From: Macrostomum hystrix
Lineage: Eukaryota > Platyhelminthes > Macrostomidae
Assembly: GCA_950097015.1 (NCBI GenBank)
Contig: CATNEN010000039.1
Location: forward strand, 15,966,501-16,030,500
DNA: 64,000 nt
Reading direction: 5' to 3'
Under the pieces are notes generated by a model that had not been told where the DNA came from, made no database searches, and worked only from the letters and a program-made list of their open reading frames with translations. How positions within the stretch are numbered: position 1 is the stretch's first letter; the number at the start of each line of letters is the position of its first letter. The position numbers were made by a program, and so were the translations under genes. Below, piece by piece: positions 1 through 10,660 of the stretch.

Positions 1-32
1 AAGCTTTTGTTCAATAATCTACGTCCTATTAT

Positions 33-109
33 CATCTGCAGCGTCTGGAGTATCGGGTGCTTTTGTTGAATGTCTCGAAGGGTTCCCGGCGATGCTCCAG
101 ACGCTGATG
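33..109 (+). other. Imperfect hairpin, pre-miRNA-like shape
   Basis: The arms at about 34-57 and 87-109 are inverted copies. CAGCGTCTGGAG (39-50) pairs with CTCCAGACGCTG (95-106). Pairing continues inward through one G-U wobble to about 16 consecutive pairs, then a small bulge and a GGG/CCC step, leaving a loop of about 22 to 28 nt. Size and shape resemble an animal miRNA precursor, but it could equally be a transposon relic. No expression evidence is visible. Confidence 0.3.
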
Positions 110-383
110 AAGGGGACCCTCGTTGCTGGGATGCTGAGAGAAAAGGTCCCTGCGACTGATTGAGATACGAGCGTAGTTTGTGGAGCTAGTTTTCATGGTT
201 CCATGATGAAATTTATGTGAGCAGAAAAATTATGCCCAGTTTATCAATCTGGCAGTACATTGTAACGATTGATGCAATGAGGGCAGATATCTATACCTCA
301 CTAAAGCAACAATCTATTAGGAAGTGACACACAATTGTTGAAATAGAACATCCGAAAGACAACTATGAAGATAACTTTACGAG

Positions 384-1386
384 CAGTGCTGGGCACTTCC
401 GGTACTCCGTTACTTTTGAAAGTAACGGAATTTACTTTTTCTTAAAGCGGTACTTTTTGAGTTACTTTTTCAACTGAGTAACGGAGTAACGGTAACGGAG
501 GCTTTTTTCTGTAGTCCGGTCCTCCGGTCCTCCGTTACTAGCCCATAGCAAATAGCAAATAGCAAATAAAAAAATAGTTACAAATTTACAATAAATTATA
601 GTTTTTACTTTTTATACACAATTTAACTTCCTTATTTACAATCCCAGCTCCCTTCCATTCCAGTCCCACTCTTGCCCGTTGTTGTTCATTGTCACGTCAC
701 ATCTCTTCCTCTACATCCCTCTTTAACTCTTTTCAGTTGTCCCTTTTCTATAGTTTTCTCCGTCCTTCTATCCCTTCTCTCCATCCCTCTCCTTTCTCCT
801 CTCCTTTCTCCATTCATCTCATTCATTCCTCTCAGGCCAAAAATTTGAAAACGGAAAAGTTCCCAAAGGTTGTAAACCTGTTTGTTTATGTTTTTGCGTG
901 TTTACTGTTTCAGCGGTGACTGCGTCAGCGGTCACACTGATCAATCTATCAATAAATATATCAATATTGATAGCTATCAATCTATCATATCGTAATGCAT
1001 ATTCTAATATTCTACTCGTAGTCATTCATATTCACGTATTTTATTGAAATTAAAAATATATATTTGAAATGCAAGATTTTTTTTAAATTTTTATAATTTT
1101 ATAATATTTCAACCAACCTGTCCTGTCTAACCGCTGGTAGGCTGCAACTTTCACACCTAGCTTTTAGAAAATATTCGCATTTTGGTCCTGAACTTAAAAA
1201 TAATTTAAATAAATTATTTTTTAATTACTTAAATCTGAAAAAATCTGAAAAATGAGAATAATAACGAAGTAACGGACTAAGTAACAGAAGTTACCGAAAA
1301 ATCGAAAAGTACCAGCTACAAGTAACGAATGAAAAATCTTTTTTGGAGAATTTGGTAACTTTTCAAAAGTAACTTACCCAGCACTG
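384..1386. mobile_element. Non-autonomous hAT-type DNA transposon (MITE), 1,003 bp
   Basis: The element begins CAGTGCTGGG and ends with the exact reverse complement CCCAGCACTG. It is flanked by a perfect 8-bp duplication TTTACGAG at 376-383 and 1387-1394. An 8-bp duplication and CAG-starting terminal inverted repeats are hallmarks of the hAT superfamily. Just inside both ends is a second inverted stretch, GTTACTTTTGAAA. Short GTAACGG motifs recur near both ends (around 420-500 and 1265-1310), as expected for subterminal transposase-binding repeats. The interior is AT-rich and has no transposase-like reading frame, so it would need a transposase supplied from elsewhere. The intact duplication suggests a fairly recent insertion. 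Confidence 0.88.
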
Positions 1387-1394
1387 TTTACGAG

Positions 1395-1974
1395 TATATA
1401 GTAGAGTATAGTATTTAAGTATCACACATTTTCAGGTGACTACGATAACGCTGGACATAATACATTGCACACTTTATTGTACGCGTAGAAGAAAATTAGC
1501 TTAAGCAATTCGCATATTTGGTTGTTACTGTACTCACCCAGAATATACCTTACCGTCGTAGGTCAGGCAAAAAAAGGAATACAGTTTCGAATTGCACAAA
1601 TAAGAATTTGGAGCAGTCTTTTGGACCCGTATTTAATTAAGCTACTCCAACTATGCCTAAGGGTTTTGAGCTAAAACAGTGGCCGTATTCAAAACGACAG
1701 ACACTGGAAGGTGAGGAACACAGCATGTGACTGCGTATATTATACTCAGCGCAGACACACACAGACTCTAGGTTAGGTTAGACCGTTGGCCATTTTTATT
1801 CTCCGAGGTTCTGTGCACGGAATATCGCGCCGTTTAAAAGCGTCAAAGCTAGTGAGGTATTTTTGTAGAACTTTTACTGATACACGATCAGGTATTTACA
1901 CCAAGCTTTATTAGATATATTGTACATAGCAAACACTAATTCATGCAGGATTTTCAATAAGCTAGTAGCCTATC
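1395..1974. other. AT-rich upstream region of the two-pass membrane protein gene
   Basis: No coding potential is visible here. It presumably contains the promoter and 5' UTR of the gene starting at 1982. I see no convincing core promoter motif. Confidence 0.4.
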
Positions 1975-1981
1975 ATGCGAA

Positions 1982-1996
1982 ATGCTACAGCAACGT

Positions 1997-2027
<31 letters not shown>

Positions 2028-3080
2028 GGTGAGTGCAGAGTTCACAGATTCTTCTATGTCAGTAGTCAGGATCATTTTAATCCTCAGAATATTGTTTGAG
2101 TTTGTAAGAACGATTTTTACGTTCCTCTAAGGAATTTGTAACCTTCCTGCCTTCTTTGATACTGCAGAAGTCCAGCAACAGTCGGTCGATCGACCGGTGC
2201 CCCAGCTGGCAGTGTTGTGCTGACAATTCAACCACAGCAGACGCAGCTAGAACAAGCTCTGCCCATCGAGCCAGAGAAGTGGTACCAGCAGCAGCAGCAG
2301 GAGCAGCTGCAGCAGCAGTTGCACAGCCAGCAGCGCAGCCAGCGGATTAAGCAGCAGCTGGCCAATTATCGTCCTCGACGACGCAGATCGAAACGCGAGC
2401 CGCCGATGGTGCCAGGACCGTCGTTCGCCGCCGCAGTCGGCCTCGGCGTGTCAGTCATCCTGCTGGCTGCCGGCGGTGGCGCCTGCTTCGCACTGAAGTG
2501 CAACGGCGACACCGGCGTTGGCCTGGCGCTTCTAATCCTGGCCTGCATGCTGCTCATCGCCTCGACGGCGCTATTCGCCAGCCTGCCCTGCTGCTATTGC
2601 GACGAGTCGAGAAACTGCCGCGTCAGAGACGCCTGCGCGCTCCGTTGGGCAAACATGCGGCGTCCAAACGCGCCTCACCCAGCAGCCGTCGCTCCCTGCC
2701 CGACGGGCCAGCTCGGCCTGCCCGCCATCACTGTTCGCGATTATTCCTCGATGGATTCGCCGTCGACCAATTCGGCCGGTGGCGGAACGCCGCGCACCGC
2801 GTCGTCCACGGTGAGCATCGACGATCGGACTGATTCGTCGTCCTTTGCGGGCGGTATTGTCGGCGGTCGGCGCAACTCGCTGCCGCCGCAGCTGGCCTGG
2901 TGCTACGAGGGCGAGCCGCCGGACCCCAGCCGTCTCCATCCAATGTACAGCCGACGTCGCGACTCCTGGGGTGGTGGTGATGGAGTGACGATTCAAACGG
3001 CTGACAGGATGCCACTGTCCAGCGACAGTAAAGGTCGTCAGAGCAAATCGAAGAATAAGCTCAAGCAGCGGAACAGTTGA
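1982..3080 (+). CDS. PolyQ two-pass membrane protein, unknown function (2 exons)
   Basis: Exons are 1982-2028 and 2168-3080 (donor gtgagt, acceptor ctgcag), giving about 319 residues. The ATG at 1982 is chosen because its phase (15 codons plus 2 nt) joins exon 2 exactly; the ATG at 1975 does not. The protein opens with a CAG-encoded glutamine run. A second Q-rich stretch follows (residues about 56-75), then a basic cluster YRPRRRRSKR (about 83-92). Two hydrophobic segments follow at about 102-125 and 133-155, joined by a short loop. The second ends in a cysteine cluster (CCYC), a possible palmitoylation site. The long polar C-terminal tail is rich in Ser, Gly and Arg. No signal peptide is seen, so a hairpin with both ends cytoplasmic is plausible. 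I do not recognise the family. GC-rich codon use and the clean splice support a real gene. Confidence 0.62.
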
Positions 3081-3388
3081 CCATCGATTGTGTCAGCTTT
3101 TTAATCTTTTTCCTGACATTTCTTCGTCAACTTATGTACTTAAACCTTAGAACGTTTTTCTGCAGAATACCTCAAAAAGGCATTTTAAATAGAGACAGCA
3201 GAATTGCATTATTGCATACTGAATTACTTGTACATTTGTAAATGTACATTGCTGCGGGTTACAAGTAGTAGAAGTAGACCAAGCTATTATCACCTATGGC
3301 CGGAAAGACAGCGGGTATTTCGAACACCCACTGCCTCATTCGCGATAGCTGCCAAACCGAATGACCCATTTTCGTGAAAGATGCATGT
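3081..3388. other. 3' flank with a fragment of dispersed repeat A
   Basis: This is probable 3' UTR of the preceding gene. No nearby AATAAA is evident; the first good one is around 4190. Positions about 3295-3370 carry a fragment (ACTGCC, then CGATAGCT and CCAAACCGAATGACC) also found at about 11025-11070 and 24668-24710, so it belongs to a dispersed repeat family. Confidence 0.5.
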
Positions 3389-3905
3389 CAGATCCTCAAC
3401 TAGAATCGCAGCAGGATCCTCAGCTAGAATCGCAGCAGGATCCTTAACTAGAATCGCAGCAGGATCCTTATCTAGAATCGCAGCAGGATCCTCAACTAGA
3501 ATCGCAGCAGGATTCTTAACTAGAATCGTAGCAGGATCCTTAACTAGAATCGCAGCAGGATCCACAGCTAGAATCGTAGCCGGATCCTTAACTAGAATCG
3601 CAGCAGGATCCACAGATAGAATCGCAGCAGGATCCTCAATTAGAATCGCAGCAGGATCCACAGCTAGAATCGCAGCAGGATTTAGATCTACTCTACAACC
3701 ACATCAGGATCTTCAGCTAGAATCGCAGCAGGATCCTCAGCTAGAATCGCAACAGGATCCTCAGCTAGAATCGCAGGAGGATCCTCAGCTAGAATCGCAG
3801 CAGGATCCTCAGCTAGAATGGCAGCAGGATCCTCAGCTAGAATGGCAGCAGGATCCTCAGCTAGAATCGCAGCAGGATTTACATCTAGCTCGTACAATCG
3901 CAGCA
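3389..3905. repeat. 24-bp minisatellite
   Basis: Tandem copies have the core AGAATCGCAGCAGGATCC. One block of divergent copies (about 3389-3680) and one more uniform block (about 3711-3890) are separated by a degenerate segment. The reverse-strand core TCCTGCTGCGATTCTAGC matches the unit of the array at 52430-54615. Because 24 is a multiple of three, open frames run through it, but they are repeat translations and not genes. Confidence 0.93.
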
Positions 3906-4923
3906 GGTTGTTAAATTAAACCCCAGACAAAAATTACAAAGTCAACACTGCCACAATGAAACCATTTCAGTAACTTTTGTCTTTTCAGTTAAACATTTTC
4001 TTTCAAATTTTTAGTCGCGAGGCATTGATAACGCTCCATTTCTACTACTAAATAGTAGTACTAATGCTACAACTGTGCAGCTAGAGACAAGAATAGGAGA
4101 GAGGTGAGAGACAGATAATAGATGATCGAAGTGGCAAAGAAATAGGAGCCTAGGTACTCTGGATTTGATGCTTTTAAATTTATTGTTTTATAAATAAAAA
4201 TCCATTATTCTCCAATCGAAATTAACACGAGCCAGTAAAAGCTTGAAGCGCATCATCAGTTAGAGGCTAAAGACAAACAATAGCGATTCCTCAAACTCCA
4301 AGTTAACTACTTGAATCGGTAAAAATATGCGTGCAATTGAACAGGCAGTTTAATGATAATTAGTGTTTGCACATCGCTTTGTTACGCTCAACAGTAGCGC
4401 AACAGGCTGTCGTCGAAAAAGTTAGATTTCAAAGTGTCGGGAGTTTTCAAAAATATATAATAAGAAAACACAGAAGCGCTATGCAGACTACTTGAAACCC
4501 TAACTAGTAGTATATAGAGTACAGACCAAAATCATAAGAAATTATACGAGTCAAAATGAAGGAGGCGGCCGCATTAGGATTCAAATTGTCATTCATTTGC
4601 AGTTTAAAAAAACATTAACAACAAGCCTACTAGAATAATTCTGTCCAGTGTTCAGCCGTTCAGGTACGTGGCTAAAAGGGAGCAACTAAGGAGGAAGATG
4701 CACTTGCTTTGAAAGCAGAACGGCTGCTGCTGCTGCTACTACAAATATTAGAAATAAAAAATAAACCAAAACTTTTGGTTGGTTGGTTTGAACTGTTGAA
4801 CTTAGCGAAATTAAATAAAAACTTATAAAGAAAACGAATTCAAATCAATTAGTTCAGAATTTGGTGATTTAGAGGCACAATAAAAATAGCTTCAATAAAA
4901 AAATGTCACTCCATATAAAGTAA
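3906..4923. other. AT-rich intergenic DNA
   Basis: No gene is visible. An ATAAATAAAAA stretch near 4190 could be a distant polyadenylation signal for the upstream gene. A short GCTGCTGCTGCTGCT tract lies near 4723. Confidence 0.4.
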
Positions 4924-5165
4924 AGCTCCTACTACTAGATTCTAGATTTAGACTTCCTTACTACCAGATTCTAGATTTAGACTTCCTTACTACTAGATTC
5001 TAGATTTAGACTTCCTTACTACTAGATTCTAGATTTAGACTTCCTTACTACTAGATTCTAGATTTAGACTTCCTTACTACTAGATTCTAGATTTAGACTT
5101 CCTTACTACTAGGTTCTAGATTTAGACTTCCTTACTACTAGGTTCTAGATCTAGAAGTCCTTCAT
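4924..5165. repeat. 29-bp minisatellite
   Basis: About eight head-to-tail copies contain ACTAGATTCTAGATTTAGAC. Most are nearly identical, and the last two carry a G for A change (AGGTTC). Confidence 0.92.
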
Positions 5166-5827
5166 TCTAGTCATAGGTTCTCCTGACAGTTTATTAACGC
5201 ACAAAAACAATGAAAAGCTTGAAAAAACTTCACAATGCGTAGGCTGCATTGTTAACACTGAGCAGCTTGTTGTAGGCTGAGGGCAAAAAGAAATTAGTGA
5301 ATTTTATTGAACAAAATAAATTGCAAACTTATGGAAGAGACAAAGACAGTGGTAGAGAGGCCGACGGTCGGGATATTTGGGCGTCAGGTAGAGAAATAGG
5401 GAGAAAATGGCAGATTCGATATGCCAATCAAAATGTGATAGCAAGCAGTAGCATGAGAATTACATCGATTGATTGTTCGGTCAGGTAAGGCCGGGCTTTT
5501 TTAAACAAACAAACAAACAAGAGACAGCAATGTATAAATAAATCGGCTGTGTTAACATTAAAAACCAGTTTAGTTTATTTTCATGAAATAGACAACAGCA
5601 GAATCTATAGAGCGAGGGGTCCTTGGCTGGCACAACACGCAAAACTAAAAAAAATATTTTTTATAGAACCGCCACTCGAGGCCCGGTGCATTAGGGAAGG
5701 GCCAACTTTGAGTAGGGCACGATCTGCAATGACAATTTTTGGCAGGGTTGAAGCATACAACTTTTATTAAAGTTCGGTGAAAATTTTTATTTGAGGATCT
5801 GGCAGAGCAGACTTAAGCTTTAGGATA

Positions 5828-6790
5828 TGGGAGGACAGAATTAATTTGAGGATCTGGGAGATATGGCTACTCAAACTGAGGATCTGGGAGATATGGCTAC
5901 TCAAACTGAGGATCTGGGAGATATGGCTACTCAAACTGAGGATCTGGGAGAAAAGGCTACTCAAACTGAGGATCTGGGAGATATGGCTACTCAAACTGAG
6001 GATCTGGGAGATATGGCTACTCAAACTGAGGATCTGGGAGATATGGCTACTCAAACTGAGGATCTGGGAGATATGGCTACTCAAACTGAGGATCTGGGAG
6101 AATAGGCTACTCAAACTGAGGATATGGGAGAAATGGCTACTCAATCTGAGGATGTGTGAGAAACGGCTAGTCAATCTGAGGATCTGGGAGAAAAGGCTAC
6201 TCAAACTGAGGATCTGGGAGATATGGCTACTCAATCTGAGGATCTGGGAGATATGGCTACTCAAGCTGAGGATCTGGGAGAATAGGCTACTCAAACTGAG
6301 GATCTGGGAGAATAGGCTACTCAAACTGAGGATATGGGAGAAATGGCTACTCAATCTGAGGATGTGTGAGAAACGGCTAGTCAATCTGAGGATCTGGGAG
6401 AAAAGGCTACTCAAACTGAGGATCTGGGAGATATGGCTACTCAATCTGAGGATCTGGGAGATATGGCTACTCAAACTGAGGATCTGGGAGAATAGGCTAC
6501 TCAAACTGAGGATCTGGGAGAATAGGCTACTCAATCTGAGGATGTGAGAAACGGCTAGTCAATCTGAGGATCTGGGAGAAAAGGCTACTCAAACTGAGGA
6601 TCTGGGAGATATGGCTACTCAAACCGAGGATCTGGGAGATATGGCTACTCAAACTGAGGATCTGGGAGATACGGCTACTCAAACTGAGGATCTGGGAGAA
6701 TAGGCTAGTCAATCTGAGGATCTGGGAGAAATGGCTACTCAATCTGAGGATGTGTGAGAAACGGCTAGTCAATCTGAGGATCTGGGAATG
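5828..6790. repeat. 30-bp minisatellite with 210-bp higher-order structure
   Basis: About 32 copies of a 30-bp unit carry GAGGATCTGGGAGATATGGC. Variants (aaaagg, aatagg, aaatgg, and the gtgtgagaaacgg form) occur in a fixed order that repeats seven units apart, for example GATATGGGAGAAATGG at 6121 and 6331. Open frames on both strands are by-products of the 30-bp period. A degenerate extension may continue at 7080-7400. Confidence 0.95.
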
Positions 6791-7079
6791 AATAAAAATG
6801 TACGCTGTATTATGGAAATTGGCACTAATTCTACACTGATGCACTGAATGTATTTTTGTGAATAGTGAATACTACTAGTGACACATCTAGAAAATGTTAG
6901 ATGATCGAATTTTTGTCCTTTATAAACTGTCATTTATTATCGACAAATAATTTCAAGACGACCCACACTTCTTATGCAACTAAAAGAAAATAAAATACGA
7001 TACAATTCACTTTGAAGTTGACACCGAAAACTGCCAACAGACTGAAATTCGTTACTTATTGCACAATATAGGATCAAAG

Positions 7080-7400
7080 CCTGAGGATCAGGGAGATTTA
7101 TGGCCTGAAGCTGAGGATGTCGGAGGTTTTATGATTCTAACTGGAGATAAGAAAATAGGATTAGGATTTGGGATTTAGGATTAACGCCCGAGGACATAAA
7201 GGTTTAGGATTCCAAAATCACGTTTTTTCGAGGTTTAAGATCTCAACTTGAAGATTTTAGAAGTTTACGATCCCAACTTGAGGATTTTAGAGGTTTAAGA
7301 TACCAACTTGAGGATTTTATAAGTTTACGATCCCAACTTGAAGATTTTAGAGGTTTAAGATCCGAACCTGAGGATTTTAGAGGTTTAGGATACCAGAATA
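7080..7400. repeat. Degenerate 30-bp repeats
   Basis: Loose tandem copies carry GATTTTAGAGGTTTAAGATC, preceded by a segment reminiscent of the 5828-6790 unit (gaggatcagggagat). It is probably an older, decayed array. Confidence 0.7.
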
Positions 7401-8279
7401 TAAACCTGACGTTTCCTGTTTTTCTTCAAAATACGGATGGATAGCCCTGAGGTATACTAAGCCCACTTTTCAACTTAAAATAGATCTATTGATTTTCGGA
7501 AATTGTAAAGTATATAATTTGCCGTCTAAAACCTACAGCAAAACTGCGTATACCGAAATATTATCAGTGCAAAGCCATAAACTAACCATAACTGCCAAGC
7601 CAGCAAAGGACACATGTACACACAATCTATAACTGTTGCGATTCCTTAATATGCTTGTTTTGTAAGCATAGATATGTATCCACATAAATATCAAACATTC
7701 ATTTTATAGCCACTAAATATAGTATATTTAGAAGACTGAAAAAATTAATAGACCCACTCGACCGCAGGATCAGCTGACCTGGAGCTCTAAATAGTGCACT
7801 GATTGCGTCTACACACTCAACACTGACAAATGACTGAACGAAAACTGTTTTCCTGTGGGATGTGCAAGAGAAGTATGGAAAGCACTTTCCTATATTTTTT
7901 GTGTTGTGTTTTTGCTGCGACTTTAGACTAAGGAAATCACATCGACGATAAGGCTGAACACTAAAGTACATTAACAGACGGACCCTCTAGTTAACAGGCT
8001 TTTGCGTACTTTGCAATATTTCACAAGACCGATGACGTTAGCACTGCTATAGTGCTAGCACAAGAATGCTATTTTCTTTCTAACTCACTAAAGGACTACT
8101 TAAGCATAAATAAAATGGACCTGACGCAAACGTGTTTATCACTATTAAAAGAAGCTATCAACGCGCAACGACAGCGCAGATCGGTCAATCCTCAAACACC
8201 GGAGCCCAATTACAATCGCTAATTACAATAGCAATTACAATCTATTGGAAAAGGCTAATTAAAATCAAGATAGTCTGGC
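7401..8279. other. AT-rich intergenic DNA, no gene seen
   Basis: Reading frames here are short and have no recognisable domain. No RNA gene or transposon ends were identified. Confidence 0.4.
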
Positions 8280-9340
8280 TATGACTTTGTGTCTCATCTT
8301 TAGCCAGTTAAAACCATTCATTTATATCTTCAGTGTCTCATCTTCAGCCAGTTAAAACTATTCATTTACATCTTCAGTGTATCATCTTTAGCCAGTTAAA
8401 ACCATTCATTTATATCTTCAGTGTCTCATCTTTAGCCAGTTAAAACCATTCATTTATATCTTCAGTGTCTCATCTTTAGCCAGTTAAAACTATTCATTTA
8501 TATCTTCAGTGTCTCATCTTCAGCCAGTTAAAACTATTCATTTATATCTTCAGTGTCTCATCTTTAGCCAGTTAAAACTATTCATTTACATCTTCAGTGT
8601 CTCATCTTTAGCCAGTTAAAACTATTCATTTACATCTTCAGTGTATCATCTTTAGCCAGTTAAAACTATTCATTTATATCTTCAGTGTCTCATCTTCAGC
8701 CAGTTAAAACTATTCATTTATATCTTCAGTGTATCATCTTCAGCCAGTTAAAACTATTCATTTACATCTTCAGTGTCTCATCTTTAGCCAGTTAAAACTA
8801 TTCATTTATATCTTCAGTGTCTCATCTTCAGCCAGTTAAAACTATTCATTTACATCTTCAGTGTCTCATCTTCAGCCAGTTAAAACTATTCATGTATATC
8901 TTCAGTGTCTCATCTTTAGCCAGTTAAAACTATTCATTTACATCTTCAGTGTCTCATCTTCAGCCAGTTAAAACTATTCATTTATATCTTCAGTGTCTCA
9001 TCTTCAGCCAGTTAAAACTATTCATTTACATCTTCAGTGTATCATCTTCAGCCAGTTAAAACTATTCATTTATATCTTCAGTGTCTCATCTTCAGCCAGT
9101 TAAAACTATTCATTTATATCTTCAGTGTCTCATCTTCAGCCAGTTAAAACTATTCATTTATATCTTCAGTGTATCATCTTCAGCCAGTTAAAACCATTCA
9201 TTTATATCTTCAGTGTCTCATCTTCAGCCAGTTAAAACTATTCATTTATATATCACGGATGTCAACTTTAGCCAGTTAGAACCATTCATTTATATATTAA
9301 GGATGTCAAGTTCAGCCAGTTAAACCCATTTATTCATTTA
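8280..9340. repeat. 44-bp minisatellite
   Basis: More than 20 copies of a 44-bp unit contain CATCTTCAGCCAGTTAAAAC, varying at a few positions (T/C in ttcag or ttag, tat or tac, gtct or gtat). The last copies are degenerate (atcacggatgtcaac, attaaggatgtcaag). Copies abut with no unique spacers, so this is not a CRISPR array. Confidence 0.95.
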
Positions 9341-10343
9341 TATCTAGTAGGTGCTATATTTAGTCTGTTAAACTGCTATTGCATTTTTATGTCCTTTAGT
9401 ATCACATTTTACTAGTAAATTGACCAGCCACACGGAAAAGAGCTAACCGAGAGTTTGGGTTACACCTACTAAAAAAAGCACAGAAACTTTCAAAAGTAGA
9501 AAATAAGAAATTGTCTGCAGCTGTACAGAAAAAACTGATAAAAAACTCGAACAGACCGAATTCAGCCTACCTGACCCCACACCCACTCAACCTGATAGCT
9601 TGCTTCACTTCTAAACGGCGTGTTCCGAAGAGATACAGAAGAAAAGAAACTACTTGTTAGAATTATTCGGACTGTGTTTGACACTAGTAAGCATTACTAA
9701 GCATTAGTGTATACTAAGTTATACAGTAGAAACAAAAATACAGAGAGGAAGAGAGAGAAAAGTCAAAGTTGAGTTCGGGATAGATATAGCCTATCTATTT
9801 ATATACACATATCTGCACCTTCAGCTGTCTTTCGCGTATCTCTCTCTCTCATTTAAGTAGGCGTAAGATGTACCTGAAATCTACGTCAAACCAGTCCTAG
9901 GCTAACCAGTAAGCACTATTATCAATAGAAGGATTACCGTGCGTGTGTGTGCCGAGGCAGGTGACAACCTACCCAACCCCAAAGTTGAGAACGAATATAC
10001 AGTATATAGTGTGCAAATAACTGCTGTTTCTACACGACTTTATGCTTGCATTCGTATTTCAACCACTAATGAAATTTTTAAATAAAATTAAAATATAAAT
10101 TATACTAAAACAATGAGATTACAGCATTGCACTGCGCATATAAAGGGCTAACCCCACAATAGTTTAATAATTGTCCACCCCCTTGGGCAAAGATTCGAAC
10201 TCCCGACCACACATCCTAAACTTTTAACCACTGAAAACGACAAAAGGGCAATAAAGTGCAGATGCTATTTTAGTAAAGAGAAGACAGTCTTACCTGTCAA
10301 TTTCATCATCATTTTGTTTCAAATTGGAAATCCAAACTAGAAA
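9341..10343. other. Intergenic DNA with a decayed tRNA-like fragment
   Basis: No gene is seen. About 10190-10245, read on the minus strand, ends in a box-B-like GAGTTCGAATC and resembles a tRNA-derived SINE head. It lacks a foldable complete tRNA. Confidence 0.35.
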
Positions 10344-10349
10344 TTTATT
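10344..10349 (-). terminator. Candidate polyadenylation signal of the PRL phosphatase gene
   Basis: AATAAA on the minus strand lies about 310 nt downstream of the stop codon at 10661. It is the closest canonical hexamer seen. Confidence 0.45.
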
Positions 10350-10660
10350 AGTTAGTTAATAACACCATTGCTGCCGTTGGAATCGACCGAGCGACGAAGC
10401 CGTTAGTGACTAAGGCGAGACAATCAGTTCAGTAGGAGGCAGCGATGCAGTACGAAGACATTCGGAGTGTGTGGGTCGGAGGCAAGTTTCACACAGGCTA
10501 ATAACTAATACTTTTCAACCCCCACCCACAACAAGTAATCTAGCTGTTTCAATAGCCATCTAGTGAAACTTGCAAACAACGCCACACAGTCCCAATGTTC
10601 GCTAGCATCCAACCGAAGTTGTTGAATCTCCAGCCGCATCAACGGCTCATTGGCGGTCAT

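Noticed and set aside
1975-2028. ATG at 1975 as start of the first gene
   Set aside because: It gives a polyalanine peptide in a phase that does not join exon 2; the ATG at 1982 does.
5767-6844. Long frames on both strands
   Set aside because: The 30-bp unit is a multiple of three, so frames stay open; there is no complex protein sequence.
8280-9340. CRISPR-like direct repeats
   Set aside because: Units are contiguous with no unique spacers, and the genome is eukaryotic; this is a minisatellite.
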